This document shows positions 8,051-16,072 of a DNA stretch of 64,000 bases, in pieces. Origin of the DNA: Olsenella sp. GTDB lineage: Bacteria > Actinomycetota > Coriobacteriia > Coriobacteriales > Atopobiaceae. How positions within the stretch are numbered: position 1 is the stretch's first letter; every line of letters starts with the position of its first letter. A program made the translations under genes and the position numbers. A model generated the notes under the pieces. The model did not search any database. It was given only the letters and a program-made list of their open reading frames with translations, and was not told the origin of the DNA. The stretch is from positions 1-64,000 of the forward strand of contig JALCMG010000004.1 of NCBI GenBank assembly GCA_022648325.1, given 5' to 3'.

Positions 8051-9181
8051 CTCGAACGCTCGCTCGAGCGCCTGCGCAGTCCCCATCCACGAGAGGTTCT
8101 TCTCGACATGGGCGCGGAGCTCCTGGGAGCGGGCGGGAACCCATGATTCAGCGACCTGTCGAATCGCGGTGGCAATCGTCGCGGGTTCGCGGTCTGGCGT
8201 GATGCGGCCATAGGCTTCCCCGCCCCCGCAAAGCACCTCTCGTGCGCCGCCTACATCCGGCACAACGCAAGGCACGCCCCAGGCACCTGCCTCCAGAAGC
8301 GAGGTGCAGAATCCCTCCGAGCGGGTGGGAAGACAGAAGACGTTTGCCTGCGAGAGCAGAGCGGAAAGATCCGGGTGGCTCAGGTTGCCAGCCAGGTGGA
8401 CGTTAGCGGGAAGGTCTCGCTCAAGCTGGGGGCGAAGCGCTCCCTCGCCCGCCAGTACAGCCACATAATGCTCGCCAAGCTTGCGCGTTGCCTCGACGAG
8501 CCGCTCGGGGCCCTTCTCTGGGGTGAGTCTGCCCACGAAGGCCACGAGGTTCTTCTCATCGGGGATGCCAAGCTCGACGCGAAAGTTCCTTCCCGAAGCC
8601 TCGGCGCGAAACGATGCAGCATCAATGGCGTTGGGGATGACAAGTGACGCGTTGATGTCAAAGGTCGAGAGCCATGCGGCGCTCTTCTCGCTAATGCCAG
8701 CAAAGGTCGCTCCCAGGCTCACGTCGCGAGCAGTCATGTGGCGCTCCCACGCATGGGCGGCAGCATCAAGTGCGCCACTGCGGCCAAAGGTGAGCCAGGC
8801 GGAACCGTGGTCGAGAAGGACTGCGGGCAAGCCGTGCTCACTGGCAAATCGGAGGCCGGTGACAGAGGTGCCGTAAAAGCGGGTGTTCACGAGGACGCGG
8901 CCCACGCCCAAGCTGGAGACGGCTGAGAGGAGCGAGCGCTCGTGTGCACCATGGCGTGAGAGGGGAAGCCTCCCGCCCATAAGTTGAACACTGGGGAGCC
9001 GCACGACACGCACGCCATCCGCCTGGGTCTCGACCTCTGGCACTCCCCCGCGCGAAGACGTCACCACGCAGACCCGGTCCCCACCGGAGACGAGCTGGTG
9101 GGCAAGGTTTGCGGTAAACACCTCCACGCCTCCCACGTGTGGGAGGTATTGCGCAGAGAAGATGGCATACGTTAGCGACAT
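8033..9181 (-). CDS. Glycosyltransferase family 4 (GT-B fold)
   Basis: A 382-residue retaining glycosyltransferase. The N-terminal domain carries the acceptor-side glycine pair (SAQYLPHVGGVEVF). The C-terminal donor domain shows VAFVGRLTPEKGPERLVEA and the EGFCTSLLEAG signature with the glutamates that bind the nucleotide sugar. It is the last gene of a tight run that begins with the ABC importer at 13537, and starts 9 bp after the cytidylyltransferase stop. That placement suggests the sugar it adds is the site later decorated by a LicD protein, but this is inference. Donor sugar unknown. Confidence 0.9.
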   Translation of the reverse strand: MSLTYAIFSAQYLPHVGGVEVFTANLAHQLVSGGDRVCVVTSSRGGVPEVETQADGVRVVRLPSVQLMGGRLPLSRHGAHERSLLSAVSSLGVGRVLVNTRFYGTSVTGLRFASEHGLPAVLLDHGSAWLTFGRSGALDAAAHAWERHMTARDVSLGATFAGISEKSAAWLSTFDINASLVIPNAIDAASFRAEASGRNFRVELGIPDEKNLVAFVGRLTPEKGPERLVEATRKLGEHYVAVLAGEGALRPQLERDLPANVHLAGNLSHPDLSALLSQANVFCLPTRSEGFCTSLLEAGAWGVPCVVPDVGGAREVLCGGGEAYGRITPDREPATIATAIRQVAESWVPARSQELRAHVEKNLSWMGTAQALERAFELAEKS

Positions 9182-9190
9182 GGGACTAGC

Positions 9191-10078
9191 CTAGCAGTCG
9201 TAGGAGGGATCAATCGACTTAAGTTCGCGGAACGAGTCTATCTCCGTCACATCCGAGAGAGAACACTCGCGAACATGGACCTTGTACCTGTCGGCAAAAT
9301 ATGTGAGCGGTGCCTCGTCCCAGAAGCGCTCCTTGCCGCCTGGCATAGCGAAGGTAGCCGGGATGTCATCGGCGAGCTTTGCGCCATCTTCCGGCGTCCA
9401 GTACGAGATGCCCGCCATCTGCCAGACACCGCCCTCGCCGCCAATTCCCATATGCTTGATGACGCCATTCTTGACCTGGAAGCACCAGTCGTCAGAGCGC
9501 TCCATGGGAATACCGAGGTAGTTCGAACGATCCTGGTAGCGAGTGACGAGGTTAGGGTTTCTCAAGAGAAGGTCCGACTCAAATACGTAGGCGTTCTGGA
9601 GAAGGTCCTTGGCGACAACCATGCTCGAGATGTTGTTTGCCTCATTGTAGAGGGGGTTATCAATGAACTTGATGGTGGGGTACTTGTAGAGGAGCTGGTC
9701 GAACTGCTCGCCGAGATACCCGCGAACAACGTAGGCCTCGGTGATGCCAGCTGCGTAGACGGCATCGAGAATGGTATCGATGATGCGCTTCCCGCCCACA
9801 CGCACCAGTGGCTTTGGCGTATTGAGCGTAATGGGCACCATGCGAGATCCAAAGCCAGCGGCGATGAGCACCGCCCGCTTCGCACGATAGGGTTCCAGGG
9901 CTTCCAGCCCCTCGTCGGTGACACGCCTGTTGGCAATAAAGCCAAGGTCAGAGAGGTTGGAAACAGCCTCGTTCACGCTCCCCACCGACATTCTGGTCTG
10001 CGCCGCCAGGGCCCGCTGGGTAAGTGGCGAGGGCGCCGTGGCAATGGTGGAAAGGACGAGGAACTCTCTGTGTGTCAT
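9191..10078 (-). CDS. Winged-helix/LicC-like cytidylyltransferase (no kinase domain)
   Basis: Predicted CTP:phosphocholine-type nucleotidyltransferase of 295 residues. Residues 1-65 form a winged helix-turn-helix (LTQRALAAQTRMSVGSVNEA). The sugar-nucleotidyltransferase-like domain follows: LIAAGFGSRM at 71-80, TPKPLVRVGGK, NEANNISSM at 145-153, FESDLLL near 166 and a DDWCF motif near 196. It differs clearly from the LicC half of the fusion at 13683-15494. It lies between an ABC permease and a GT4 gene in one run. Its lack of a kinase partner suggests a substrate that already carries phosphate or phosphonate, such as phosphocholine, phosphoethanolamine or 2-aminoethylphosphonate (PntC-like); sequence alone does not decide. 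Confidence 0.82.
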   Translation of the reverse strand: MTHREFLVLSTIATAPSPLTQRALAAQTRMSVGSVNEAVSNLSDLGFIANRRVTDEGLEALEPYRAKRAVLIAAGFGSRMVPITLNTPKPLVRVGGKRIIDTILDAVYAAGITEAYVVRGYLGEQFDQLLYKYPTIKFIDNPLYNEANNISSMVVAKDLLQNAYVFESDLLLRNPNLVTRYQDRSNYLGIPMERSDDWCFQVKNGVIKHMGIGGEGGVWQMAGISYWTPEDGAKLADDIPATFAMPGGKERFWDEAPLTYFADRYKVHVRECSLSDVTEIDSFRELKSIDPSYDC

Positions 10079-10098
10079 AGCTTACTAACCTCCGGTCG

Positions 10099-11700
10099 CT
10101 ATTGGAGAACTGGCGTCGAAGCATGGCGGTGGCGCCTTAGGGCAGCAACAGCCACCTTCTCCACGACGTTGGTGACGAGGATGAGGACGGACACAAAAGC
10201 TGAGCACTCAACAAGACGCTGCGCATCGAGGTCGGTCACCAGGAGAGCAAGCGGCATATCGAGCGTTGTAGAGAGGAAGGATACCGCAGAGATAGTCACC
10301 ATGCAGTTGACAAAGAAGAACGAAAACATCTCGGCGATGGTGTCTGCCGTCGCTGGGACAAGGACATCCAGCACAATGCGGGCGCGTCCCACACCCATGG
10401 TCTGGCCAACTGCCTCGAGGTTTCTATTCACCTTTGAGAGAGAGTTGTATGCCATGAGATAGGGCGAGGCAATGAAGTGCACGAGGTTCACCAAGATGAG
10501 AATGAAAAACGTCCCATAGATGGGAGATCCCTTAAACGCAAGGGCAAACGATAGACCCAGAACTATGCCTGGCACGGCAAGGGTTGTGACGGAAGCCAGG
10601 TGAAGAAGACGAGCGGAGACGCCCCCGGCGCGCGCCGTAATGTAGGCCACGAGATAGGCGAGGATGGTCCCCAAGATAGACACCACGATGGCTATGAACA
10701 GCGAGTTCGCCCAGTACGACCCCGTGCCCATGGTGAAGGCACGCCCCACGTTAGCGAGGGTTGGCGTGAGGTCAAGCGGATACTTCGTCACAAACGCAAC
10801 CGTGCAGAAGGTGGCAATGGGAAGGAGCAGCGCAACCGTCACCAGCACCGCCGCAACGTAGCCCAAGGCATCTCTCGCCGTGCTTGGCTTAAGGTCGAAT
10901 CCACGCGACACGTATCGAGCATTGGCTCGGTCTCGGGCAAGCACGTCGACAAGGAAGTCGATGACAGCGGGGATGAGAAGGACAAAGCCAATGGCAGCGC
11001 CGGTATCGAAGTCGAGAAGCCCAACTGCATTCTGATACATGAGGACAGGCAGCGTCGTGACCTTGCCGCCAACCATGAGAGGCACGCCGTAATCGGTAAT
11101 GACCAGGGCAAAGGTCGCAAAGACGGCAGAGATGAGAGGCCTTCTCAAAAAGGGCAGCGTGATACGGGCAAACTGACTGGACTTGGGGATACCCAGGACG
11201 TCCGCCGCCTGGTAGGGCGTTGCGTCCTCATAGCGCATTACGTCATAGAGCATGAGAAACGCCGGTGGGAACGAGTAGAGAAAGGATCCCATCACAATTC
11301 CCGGAAACCCGTAAATTGACCACGAGCCATGCAGAAGGTTCGTTAGTATGCCATTCGACCCCAGGAGATACACTAGGCTCATGCCATGGGCAAGCGACGG
11401 GACGAGCATGGGCACCGTGAGGAGGACGGCAAACACGCCCTTCCCCCGGATGGCAGTCCTGCAGAGCACCCACGACATGAGAAGGGCAGCAAGCACCGAG
11501 ATAACCGTGGTCACGGCCGCCACCGCAAGCGAGTTGGTGCAGGCCGTCGCAAACGCCTCTGTTCCAAAGACCTCCCTGACCTCTGGGTCGGCAAGTCGAG
11601 AGAACATGCCCACAAGGGGAAGCACCACCGCAAACAAGAAGAAGAGCAGAAGCACTGCCTCAAGCGGCCTTGTTCCGCGTGAGGCATTGTTGCGAGACAT
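10099..11700 (-). CDS. ABC importer permease, two fused transmembrane domains
   Basis: A 533-residue inner-membrane permease with about twelve helices in two halves, each with its own ATPase-coupling (EAA-like) loop: YQAADVLGIPKSS in the first and LEAVGQTMGVGRAR in the second. This fused architecture is typical of iron(III)- and 2-aminoethylphosphonate-type importers (FbpB/SfuB, PhnU-like). It starts 8 bp before the ATPase stop in transcript order and is followed 20 bp later by the cytidylyltransferase gene. Family membership alone cannot decide the substrate; the neighbours favour an amine-bearing phospho- or phosphono-compound over iron. Confidence 0.88.
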   Translation of the reverse strand: MSRNNASRGTRPLEAVLLLFFLFAVVLPLVGMFSRLADPEVREVFGTEAFATACTNSLAVAAVTTVISVLAALLMSWVLCRTAIRGKGVFAVLLTVPMLVPSLAHGMSLVYLLGSNGILTNLLHGSWSIYGFPGIVMGSFLYSFPPAFLMLYDVMRYEDATPYQAADVLGIPKSSQFARITLPFLRRPLISAVFATFALVITDYGVPLMVGGKVTTLPVLMYQNAVGLLDFDTGAAIGFVLLIPAVIDFLVDVLARDRANARYVSRGFDLKPSTARDALGYVAAVLVTVALLLPIATFCTVAFVTKYPLDLTPTLANVGRAFTMGTGSYWANSLFIAIVVSILGTILAYLVAYITARAGGVSARLLHLASVTTLAVPGIVLGLSFALAFKGSPIYGTFFILILVNLVHFIASPYLMAYNSLSKVNRNLEAVGQTMGVGRARIVLDVLVPATADTIAEMFSFFFVNCMVTISAVSFLSTTLDMPLALLVTDLDAQRLVECSAFVSVLILVTNVVEKVAVAALRRHRHASTPVLQ

Positions 11701-11708
11701 GGCGCCTC

Positions 11709-12518
11709 CTACTTCAACGGCGAGGCGAACCTCGCGAGGGAGTCATACTTGGTCTTGAGGTTTGCCACCACGAAGTCGCGGACATAGTCATCGGCGGGAT
11801 TCTCGACGATCCTCAGAGGCTCGTCCATCTGGTGGATGGATCCATCTCCCATCACCATGACTCGGTCGGCAAGGGCGAATGCCTCCTCCTGGTCGTGCGT
11901 GATGAAAATCATCGTGGTCCCGTGGTCGCTTTGGATGTCCTTGAGCTGCGAGCGAAGCGCCAGCCGCGCATCGGCGTCGAGTCCGCTCGTGGGCTCGTCG
12001 AGAAGGATCACCTCGGGGCTCAGGGCAAGCGTGCGGGCAATGGAGACGCGCTGCATCTGACCGCCAGAGAGACCGGTAACGGGCTTGTTGGCATAGTCCC
12101 CCATGCCAAGGCTCGCAAGCGCGTCAAGCGCAATCTGCGCACGACGCTCGCGCCGGGCCGGGTCGAAGCGCAATGCGTACTCGACGTTCTCCAAGGCGGT
12201 CATATTCTCGAAGAGCGCATAGTCCTGGAAGACGATCCCCATGTGTCGCTTGCTGGGAGCTGCATCCGTGATGTCCTTGCCATCGAGAACCACATGACCA
12301 GCATCTGGCTGCTCAAGGCCTATGAGGATGCGGAGAATGGTCGACTTTCCGCATCCCGAGGGACCGAGTATCGAGAGGAACTCTCCGCCGCGCACGTCGA
12401 AGCTCACCCCATGAAGCACCTCGCGACCGTCGAAGGACTTCGTGATGCCATGGGCCGAGAGTTTGGCTTCCGTTTGCGAATCTGCATGCTGTTGTGTCAT
12501 GGCAATCAGTGGCTCCAT
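11709..12518 (-). CDS. ABC importer ATP-binding protein
   Basis: A 269-residue ATPase that powers the adjacent permease. Walker A is GPSGCGKST, the Q-loop is in VFQDYAL, the signature is LSGGQMQR, Walker B is VILLDEPTSGLD, and the switch histidine is in ITHDQEEA. It belongs to the iron/polyamine/2-aminoethylphosphonate group, though it is shorter than most because the usual C-terminal TOBE extension is missing. The start at 12518 overlaps the binding-protein gene by 13 bp; an in-frame ATG at 12500 is an alternative that would leave a 5-bp gap. Translational coupling is likely either way. Confidence 0.92.
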   Translation of the reverse strand: MEPLIAMTQQHADSQTEAKLSAHGITKSFDGREVLHGVSFDVRGGEFLSILGPSGCGKSTILRILIGLEQPDAGHVVLDGKDITDAAPSKRHMGIVFQDYALFENMTALENVEYALRFDPARRERRAQIALDALASLGMGDYANKPVTGLSGGQMQRVSIARTLALSPEVILLDEPTSGLDADARLALRSQLKDIQSDHGTTMIFITHDQEEAFALADRVMVMGDGSIHQMDEPLRIVENPADDYVRDFVVANLKTKYDSLARFASPLK

Positions 12519-13537
12519 CTCTCAAGCAGGCGCATCTTCTCGTCCACATCGGTGATGCCGGTCATGTCGGCATACGTAATGCCCTTGGGATAGTTGGGGA
12601 TCTCGGGCGCCACGCCTACCAGAACCTGGTCGGGAACGTATGTCTCGTTGTCGAGACGCACCCCTTCGGTGCAGAGCCACCCAAAGACGTCGTGGACGGC
12701 CTTTCGGCTTGCCCTCCCCTGGATGATTCCGGAGCCGTACACGTCCCAGGGAGAGCCTTCCTGGAAGAAGTGGACAGAAAGCGGGGCACCCTCGTTGATT
12801 TCGGAGACGGCGTGGTAGGTCATTCCAAAGCCAACCCCCGCCTCGCCTTGCACCAGAGCGTTTACGGGACCGGAGCCCGACGAGGTGAACTGGTAGACGT
12901 TGTTCGCGAGCGCATCGAAGTAGTCGAATGCGGCATCCTCGCCCCAGGCGTTCACAAGGCTCTTGAGGAAGTTGTAGCCAGTGCCCGAGGTCTTGGGGTT
13001 GGGCATGCAGACCACGCCAGCGTACGCGGGATCTAGAAGATCCTGGTACGAGGTGGGAGTAGGTATGCCATGCTCCGAGAGAACATCATCGTTCGTCGCA
13101 ATGCAGGCGCTTTCGCGCGAGAAGGGAAAGTAGCGATCCTCGGGGTCGCGTAGGTCCTCGCAGAAGATGGACTCGTCGAAGTCCGAGAGAACCTCTAGGC
13201 TGTCAGAGATCTGGTTGATGTAGCCGCCCTCGAGGTCCATCACGATGTCAGCCTCGGAAGAGGTGCCCTCCATACGGAGACGCGCCGCGCAGTTGCCCGT
13301 CGTGATGTAGTGCATGCGAATGTCGTAGCTGGGAAACACTTGGCGCAGGGCAGTCATCTGCGTTTCGTTGCGAATTCCCTCGCCGCATGAGTAGATAACG
13401 ACGGAGTTCTCTAAGGTTCCTCCTGCCCCCGCAAAGGCACCCAGCCCCAAGCAGGCGGCCGCGCCGCCGGCAAGCGTGAGGAACCCCCTCCTGGATATCC
13501 CAGGTGGTGCTGCATTGGTCTTCCTGTGTCGCGCCAT
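12506..13537 (-). CDS. ABC importer substrate-binding protein with Tat signal
   Basis: A 343-residue extracellular binding protein. The N terminus carries a twin-arginine signal (ISRRGFLTLAGG) followed by a hydrophobic run, so it is probably exported folded by the Tat system; a TatA gene is present at 48058-48306. The mature part resembles the class that binds iron(III), thiamine or 2-aminoethylphosphonate, including a PNPKTSGTGYNF loop near the domain crossover. It is the first gene of the importer-cytidylyltransferase-GT4 run, and palindromes upstream of it are candidate operators. The ligand is unknown; binding of a phosphonate or choline derivative is inferred from context only. Confidence 0.88.
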   Translation of the reverse strand: MARHRKTNAAPPGISRRGFLTLAGGAAACLGLGAFAGAGGTLENSVVIYSCGEGIRNETQMTALRQVFPSYDIRMHYITTGNCAARLRMEGTSSEADIVMDLEGGYINQISDSLEVLSDFDESIFCEDLRDPEDRYFPFSRESACIATNDDVLSEHGIPTPTSYQDLLDPAYAGVVCMPNPKTSGTGYNFLKSLVNAWGEDAAFDYFDALANNVYQFTSSGSGPVNALVQGEAGVGFGMTYHAVSEINEGAPLSVHFFQEGSPWDVYGSGIIQGRASRKAVHDVFGWLCTEGVRLDNETYVPDQVLVGVAPEIPNYPKGITYADMTGITDVDEKMRLLERWSH

Positions 13538-13600
13538 TCCACCACCGCCGAGCTTTTATGTAATGAGCAAGTCATCTGCGTGTAAGCAATGTGCGGCGTT

Positions 13601-13640
13601 CATAATACATCATTATGCGTATATCATTGAACGAATAATG
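13601..13640. promoter_or_regulatory. Two palindromes upstream of the importer operon
   Basis: CATAAT...ATTATG (13601-13617, 5-nt centre) and CATT...AATG (13625-13640) lie 64-103 bp upstream of the binding-protein start, in an AT-rich stretch unlike the flanking genes. They are plausible operators for the importer operon. The regulator is unknown; the winged helices on the two cytidylyltransferases are candidates. Confidence 0.45.
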
Positions 13641-13682
13641 CAAGAATAGATGAGGAGGACAGCGGCTGCCTAGGAAAAGTGG

Positions 13683-15494
13683 CTATGAGGCCTCGCGTTT
13701 ACCTCTCCGCCCGTCCCCCTCATACCAAGAGAGCACGCGGTCCACGTTGTCCTGGGCATAGCGGTAGTAGACGAGCAGCCACTCCCCCACGTTGTCACCC
13801 TCGGCTTCCTTCTCGAGTGACCAAATGTACCAGCACCATCCTGCAAATATCACGTAGCTCCAGAAATGGCGACGCTCGAGCGAAGTTGGCGTGCGACCAA
13901 AGTAGTATTGCAGGGCTTCTTCCGCCTCCTCGTTGGAGAGCTCACAGCACACCGTGAACGTTCCAAAGTCGCTCGCCTCATCTGACATGCCGGCATACTC
14001 CCAGTCGATGAGGCTGTATTGGTCTTGCTCGTCGATAAGGAAGTTGAGGTAGAAGAAATCGTTATGCGAGACGCAACGAGCGAACCCATCATTTTCGGCA
14101 TAGCCCTTAAGGCGGAGAACCTTTTCCTTGAGTTCGTTGTACCCCGGTATCCCAATGGGGCCTTTTTCTGCGAGGAGCTTCTCGTAACCAAGGCCTTCCT
14201 CGACGAAGTCAAAGCTTCTGTTGAGTGTGGCATTGCTCTGGTGTAGCCTGCGACACATCTGCATGGCGCGCTTGAGCTGCTCGGGGTCATGCGGATCGAG
14301 AGGGCGAGCGTTGGGGACGAAGCGCGAGATCTTCCATCCCTGCTGCTGATCCTCGTAGATAAAGGTATTGTCGAGGCCCAAGTCGCGCGCAAGACGAAGA
14401 CCTGCCTCCTCGGCGGCTCGGTCAACCAACTTCTCGGTGCCCAAGCCGGGATGCCGATACACATACTCCTGCTCGTCAGGGCCCTCGCCCACCGAAAAGT
14501 GGCACGAGAGGTTGGTTAGTCCCTGCTTGAGCGGATAGAAGCCGTGAATCTGCGACTTGTCGCAGCCAAGCACGGAAACGATGTTGTCGAAGATGTTCGA
14601 GTCGACGTTCTCGATAAATGCGGAATCGAAGCCGCTTACCTGATCGAGAGTGTCAAACTCATGGATCCCCGCTCCCGAGTACTTGCGGGCGACCATGCGC
14701 AGCTCTCCGATGTGTGACCGGAAGACATCCTCCCAGAGATAGTCCGCCATTTCTGGCTTGCGCACGGCGTCGTCGAGCAGAGGGACGAATGCGGTGGAGA
14801 AAGCCCTGTCAAAGTAAGCATGGCCGAGCATTGCCCAAGCATCGGAGCCACCCACGCTCACCTCGGTGATGCGGCCACCCGAGCCAGTCGAGACGCACCA
14901 CTCGTCAGTATGGCCACCTACATACTGCGTGGCATAGTAGGCCTCGTAGACGTAATGCTCAAAGGGATTCTCCTCGAAGTAGTCATCAGACGAGCAGACA
15001 TAGGTGTTGTCTAGGCGATCGCGCACGAGCCACAGCGTGTAGTTGTTGTTCCTCGTGGCGTACTGTGGGTTGACCTTGATGTGTACGCCAAACTTGCTGG
15101 CAAGGTAGAAGAAGTATTCCTTCTTGTGTCCCACCACCACGGTGATGTCTGTGATGCCAGCCTCTTGAAGTTGGCGAATCTGGCGCTCAATGAGGACCTC
15201 GCCGCGAACGCGAAGAAGTCCCTTGGGCTTCTCATAGGAGATGGGGGCAAGACGCGAGGAGAGCCCGGCTGCCATGATGATGGCGTTCCCAACCTCATAA
15301 GGCCTCAGGGACTTAAGGCCATCGAGCGTAAGACGCCCCTCTTCGACGAGGCCCGCATCCTCTGCGTCGTGCAGAACGGCGTTTACGGTTCCAAGGGATA
15401 GGTCAGACACAACACTAAGCTGCCGTTGCGTCATTCGAACTTCAGACTGTGCAAGCGCGACGAGCACCTTGAACATGCTTCTTGAGAGTGCCAT
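13683..15494 (-). CDS. LicC-LicA fusion: winged helix, phosphocholine cytidylyltransferase and choline kinase
   Basis: A 603-residue three-part protein. Residues 1-65 are a winged helix-turn-helix (MTQRQLSVVSDLSLGTVNAV). Residues 70-300 are a LicC-type cytidylyltransferase: IIMAAGLSSRL, EKPKGLLRVRGE, NNNYTLWLV at 149-157 and DEWCV near 197. Residues 310-595 are a choline/aminoglycoside-kinase fold: GLTNLS at 325-330, the catalytic SHNDFFYLN at 476-484 and the metal-binding IDWEYAG at 496-502. One chain could therefore phosphorylate choline and activate it as CDP-choline for LicD. It forms its own transcript, upstream of the importer operon and separated from it by about 145 bp. No LicB-type transporter is present in the window. 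Ethanolamine as substrate is also possible. Confidence 0.9.
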   Translation of the reverse strand: MALSRSMFKVLVALAQSEVRMTQRQLSVVSDLSLGTVNAVLHDAEDAGLVEEGRLTLDGLKSLRPYEVGNAIIMAAGLSSRLAPISYEKPKGLLRVRGEVLIERQIRQLQEAGITDITVVVGHKKEYFFYLASKFGVHIKVNPQYATRNNNYTLWLVRDRLDNTYVCSSDDYFEENPFEHYVYEAYYATQYVGGHTDEWCVSTGSGGRITEVSVGGSDAWAMLGHAYFDRAFSTAFVPLLDDAVRKPEMADYLWEDVFRSHIGELRMVARKYSGAGIHEFDTLDQVSGFDSAFIENVDSNIFDNIVSVLGCDKSQIHGFYPLKQGLTNLSCHFSVGEGPDEQEYVYRHPGLGTEKLVDRAAEEAGLRLARDLGLDNTFIYEDQQQGWKISRFVPNARPLDPHDPEQLKRAMQMCRRLHQSNATLNRSFDFVEEGLGYEKLLAEKGPIGIPGYNELKEKVLRLKGYAENDGFARCVSHNDFFYLNFLIDEQDQYSLIDWEYAGMSDEASDFGTFTVCCELSNEEAEEALQYYFGRTPTSLERRHFWSYVIFAGWCWYIWSLEKEAEGDNVGEWLLVYYRYAQDNVDRVLSWYEGDGRRGKREAS

Positions 15495-15546
15495 GGCACC
15501 TCCGACATACCAGAGCCCTTGTATTAGGCTTCAGTATGCCAAATGT

Positions 15547-15564
15547 AAGCTGAATGTTCAACTT
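15547..15564. promoter_or_regulatory. Imperfect palindrome upstream of licCA
   Basis: AAGCTGAA and TTCAACTT, separated by TG, match at seven of eight arm positions. The site is 53-70 bp upstream of the fusion gene, where a promoter would lie, and is a candidate operator. Confidence 0.4.
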
Positions 15565-15618
15565 AAAGCAGATGTTTACGATAATATGAACACGGTTGGA
15601 ACTTAGGTCTGCCGTAGC

Positions 15619-16032
15619 CTATTCGCCTTTGTCCGAAGAGCCAAATAGCTCGGCGTCAAGTGAAGCGAGCTCCTCCGGTGGCGTGGCGGTATCGCAGCCA
15701 AAGCTTTCCGCGACCGCCTGCGCCTGAAGGTGCCGAAGGCCTCCGAGCTCCTCTTCTCCATGTGCCTCGTACACGCGCGAGACGCGGTCTAGGGCGTAGC
15801 AGACGTAGGAAGCAACTGAGTCTCCCATGCCAGAAAGCACGAGCATCGTAACGAGCGAGTCTGGCGAGAGGGCCATGGCGGTCTGGACATCAAGATCGGC
15901 GAGGTCTGCCACCTGCTGCTCCACAGCTTGACAAGAGACCGGGTCTCCCTTTTCGACGGCAAGTCTCAGCGCTCTTGTGACGGCTTCGACAAATTGCGAG
16001 ATTAGCTCGGTGATGTAGTCCCTCTCAAGCAT
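15619..16032 (-). CDS. Small conserved protein downstream of ruvB (possibly DUF6483)
   Basis: A 137-residue, mostly helical, soluble protein of unknown function. It begins MLERDYITELISQFVEAVTR, which resembles the DUF6483 family as I recall it; that assignment needs a profile search. I chose the ATG at 16032 (AGAGGGG upstream); the open frame continues upstream through the ruvB 3' end but is not conserved in character. The gene lies 40 bp after ruvB on the same strand, so it is probably co-transcribed with ruvCAB. No catalytic motif is visible. Confidence 0.7.
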   Translation of the reverse strand: MLERDYITELISQFVEAVTRALRLAVEKGDPVSCQAVEQQVADLADLDVQTAMALSPDSLVTMLVLSGMGDSVASYVCYALDRVSRVYEAHGEEELGGLRHLQAQAVAESFGCDTATPPEELASLDAELFGSSDKGE

Positions 16033-16072
16033 GGCGTCATCCCCTCTGCGTGTGCTTGCCGCAACGAAGATT

